The position numbers and the translations under genes are program-made. Positions 32,856 through 33,202 of a stretch of DNA of 33,202 nucleotides are shown here, in pieces. The notes beneath the pieces are model-generated. The model did not search any database. It had not been told where the DNA came from and saw only the letters and a list, made by a program, of their open reading frames with translations. Position 1 is the first letter of the stretch. Each line of letters opens with the position of its first letter. Location: NCBI GenBank assembly GCA_964487655.1, contig CAZASB010000013.1, positions 1-33,202 of the forward strand. The letters run 5' to 3'. The stretch comes from PWXP01 sp964487655. Its GTDB lineage: Bacteria > Planctomycetota > Planctomycetia > Pirellulales > Thermoguttaceae.

Positions 32856-33202
32856 TCAACCCTTTTCAAGCAGGCCCTTGTAGTTTCGCATCAGCAGATG
32901 ATTGTCGATCTTCTGCACCAAGTCGAACGCCACGCTCACGGCAATCAGCAGTCCTGTCCCACCGTAGAAGCTGGCCACGTTGTACGAAATGCCCAACTGG
33001 GCCGCAATAATCGTCGGGATAATGGCAACCAAGGCCAGGAAGGCCGCACCCACGTACGTAATGCGCACCATGACCTTCTCCAGATAGTCGGCGGTGCGCC
33101 GACCCGGACGGTAGCCAGGGATGAACGTACCGTAGTTCTTCAGGTTGTCGGCCATGTCCTTCGGGTTGAAGGTAATGGCGGTCCAGAAGTAGCAGAAGAA
33201 GT
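32856..33202 (-). CDS. secY: Preprotein translocase subunit SecY, C-terminal part (cut by window end)
   Basis: The last about 115 residues of the channel-forming translocase subunit. The frame continues to the window edge as FFCYFWTAITFNPKDMADNL, then KNYGTFIPGYRPGRRTADYL, the conserved cytoplasmic loop C5 preceding TM9-10. SFYGGTGLLIAVSVAFDLVQ is TM10, and the cytoplasmic tail is NYKGLLEKG. It heads the cluster seen here and is followed by adk. The N-terminal majority lies outside the window. Confidence 0.95.
   Translation of the reverse strand, partial: FFCYFWTAITFNPKDMADNLKNYGTFIPGYRPGRRTADYLEKVMVRITYVGAAFLALVAIIPTIIAAQLGISYNVASFYGGTGLLIAVSVAFDLVQKIDNHLLMRNYKGLLEKG

Overview
The window is about 33.2 kb of GC-rich bacterial DNA and most likely comes from a planctomycete (Pirellulales/Planctomycetales-like). 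The signs are two adjacent type I signal peptidases that each carry a zinc-ribbon insertion, an LptB-type ABC ATPase, secreted glycoside hydrolases, a membrane-anchored WD40 protein, Cys-rich and HTH/zinc-ribbon small proteins, an elongated ribosomal protein L17, and a secY-adk-map-rpmJ-rpsM-rpsK-rpsD-rpoA-rplQ cluster. Species assignment is inference. A run of 100 N (29290-29389) is a scaffold join, and its two flanks are identical over 37 bp.

Layout. (1) 1-4178, plus strand: a probable envelope-biogenesis operon of two divergent signal peptidases I and lptB. (2) 4261-8147, minus strand: peptide deformylase, then a secreted TIM-barrel glycosidase-like protein, then a uroporphyrinogen-decarboxylase/methylcobamide-methyltransferase-like enzyme. 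(3) 8293-16616, plus strand: a tripartite RND efflux locus made of membrane fusion lipoprotein, AcrB-like pump, outer-membrane factor, a secreted 20-residue-repeat Cys-rich protein, and a TetR regulator. The same operator-like palindrome sits between the -35 and -10 boxes of both the pump promoter and the regulator promoter, which is good sequence evidence for one autoregulated circuit. A 182-bp MITE-like element lies between the pump gene and the outer-membrane-factor gene. (4) 16617-19400: a small accessory island bracketed by two diverged copies of a DUF2442-like fragment. It holds a frameshifted DUF4258 gene with a YgiT-type zinc-finger partner (toxin-antitoxin-like), an HNH endonuclease with a small co-directional gene, and fragments resembling Vsr and a type II methylase, so it looks like the scar of a restriction-modification locus. 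(5) 19889-24294, plus strand: two hypothetical proteins, a zinc-ribbon/TM/coiled-coil/eight-repeat WD40 protein, a 67-aa hypothetical and a HTH plus zinc-ribbon protein. (6) 24331-24512: the second, identical copy of the MITE-like element. (7) 24634-27603, plus strand: a secreted GH2-family protein whose 3' end overlaps rplQ tail to tail by 70 bp. (8) 27534-33202, minus strand: the spc/alpha ribosomal operon end, truncated within secY at the window edge.

The most interesting material is the efflux locus (shared operator, Cys-rich repeat protein, MITE insertion), the decaying defence/TA island between direct repeats, the paired identical MITEs with nested and crossing inverted repeats, and the insert-bearing signal peptidases. 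I see no tRNA, rRNA or CRISPR array.
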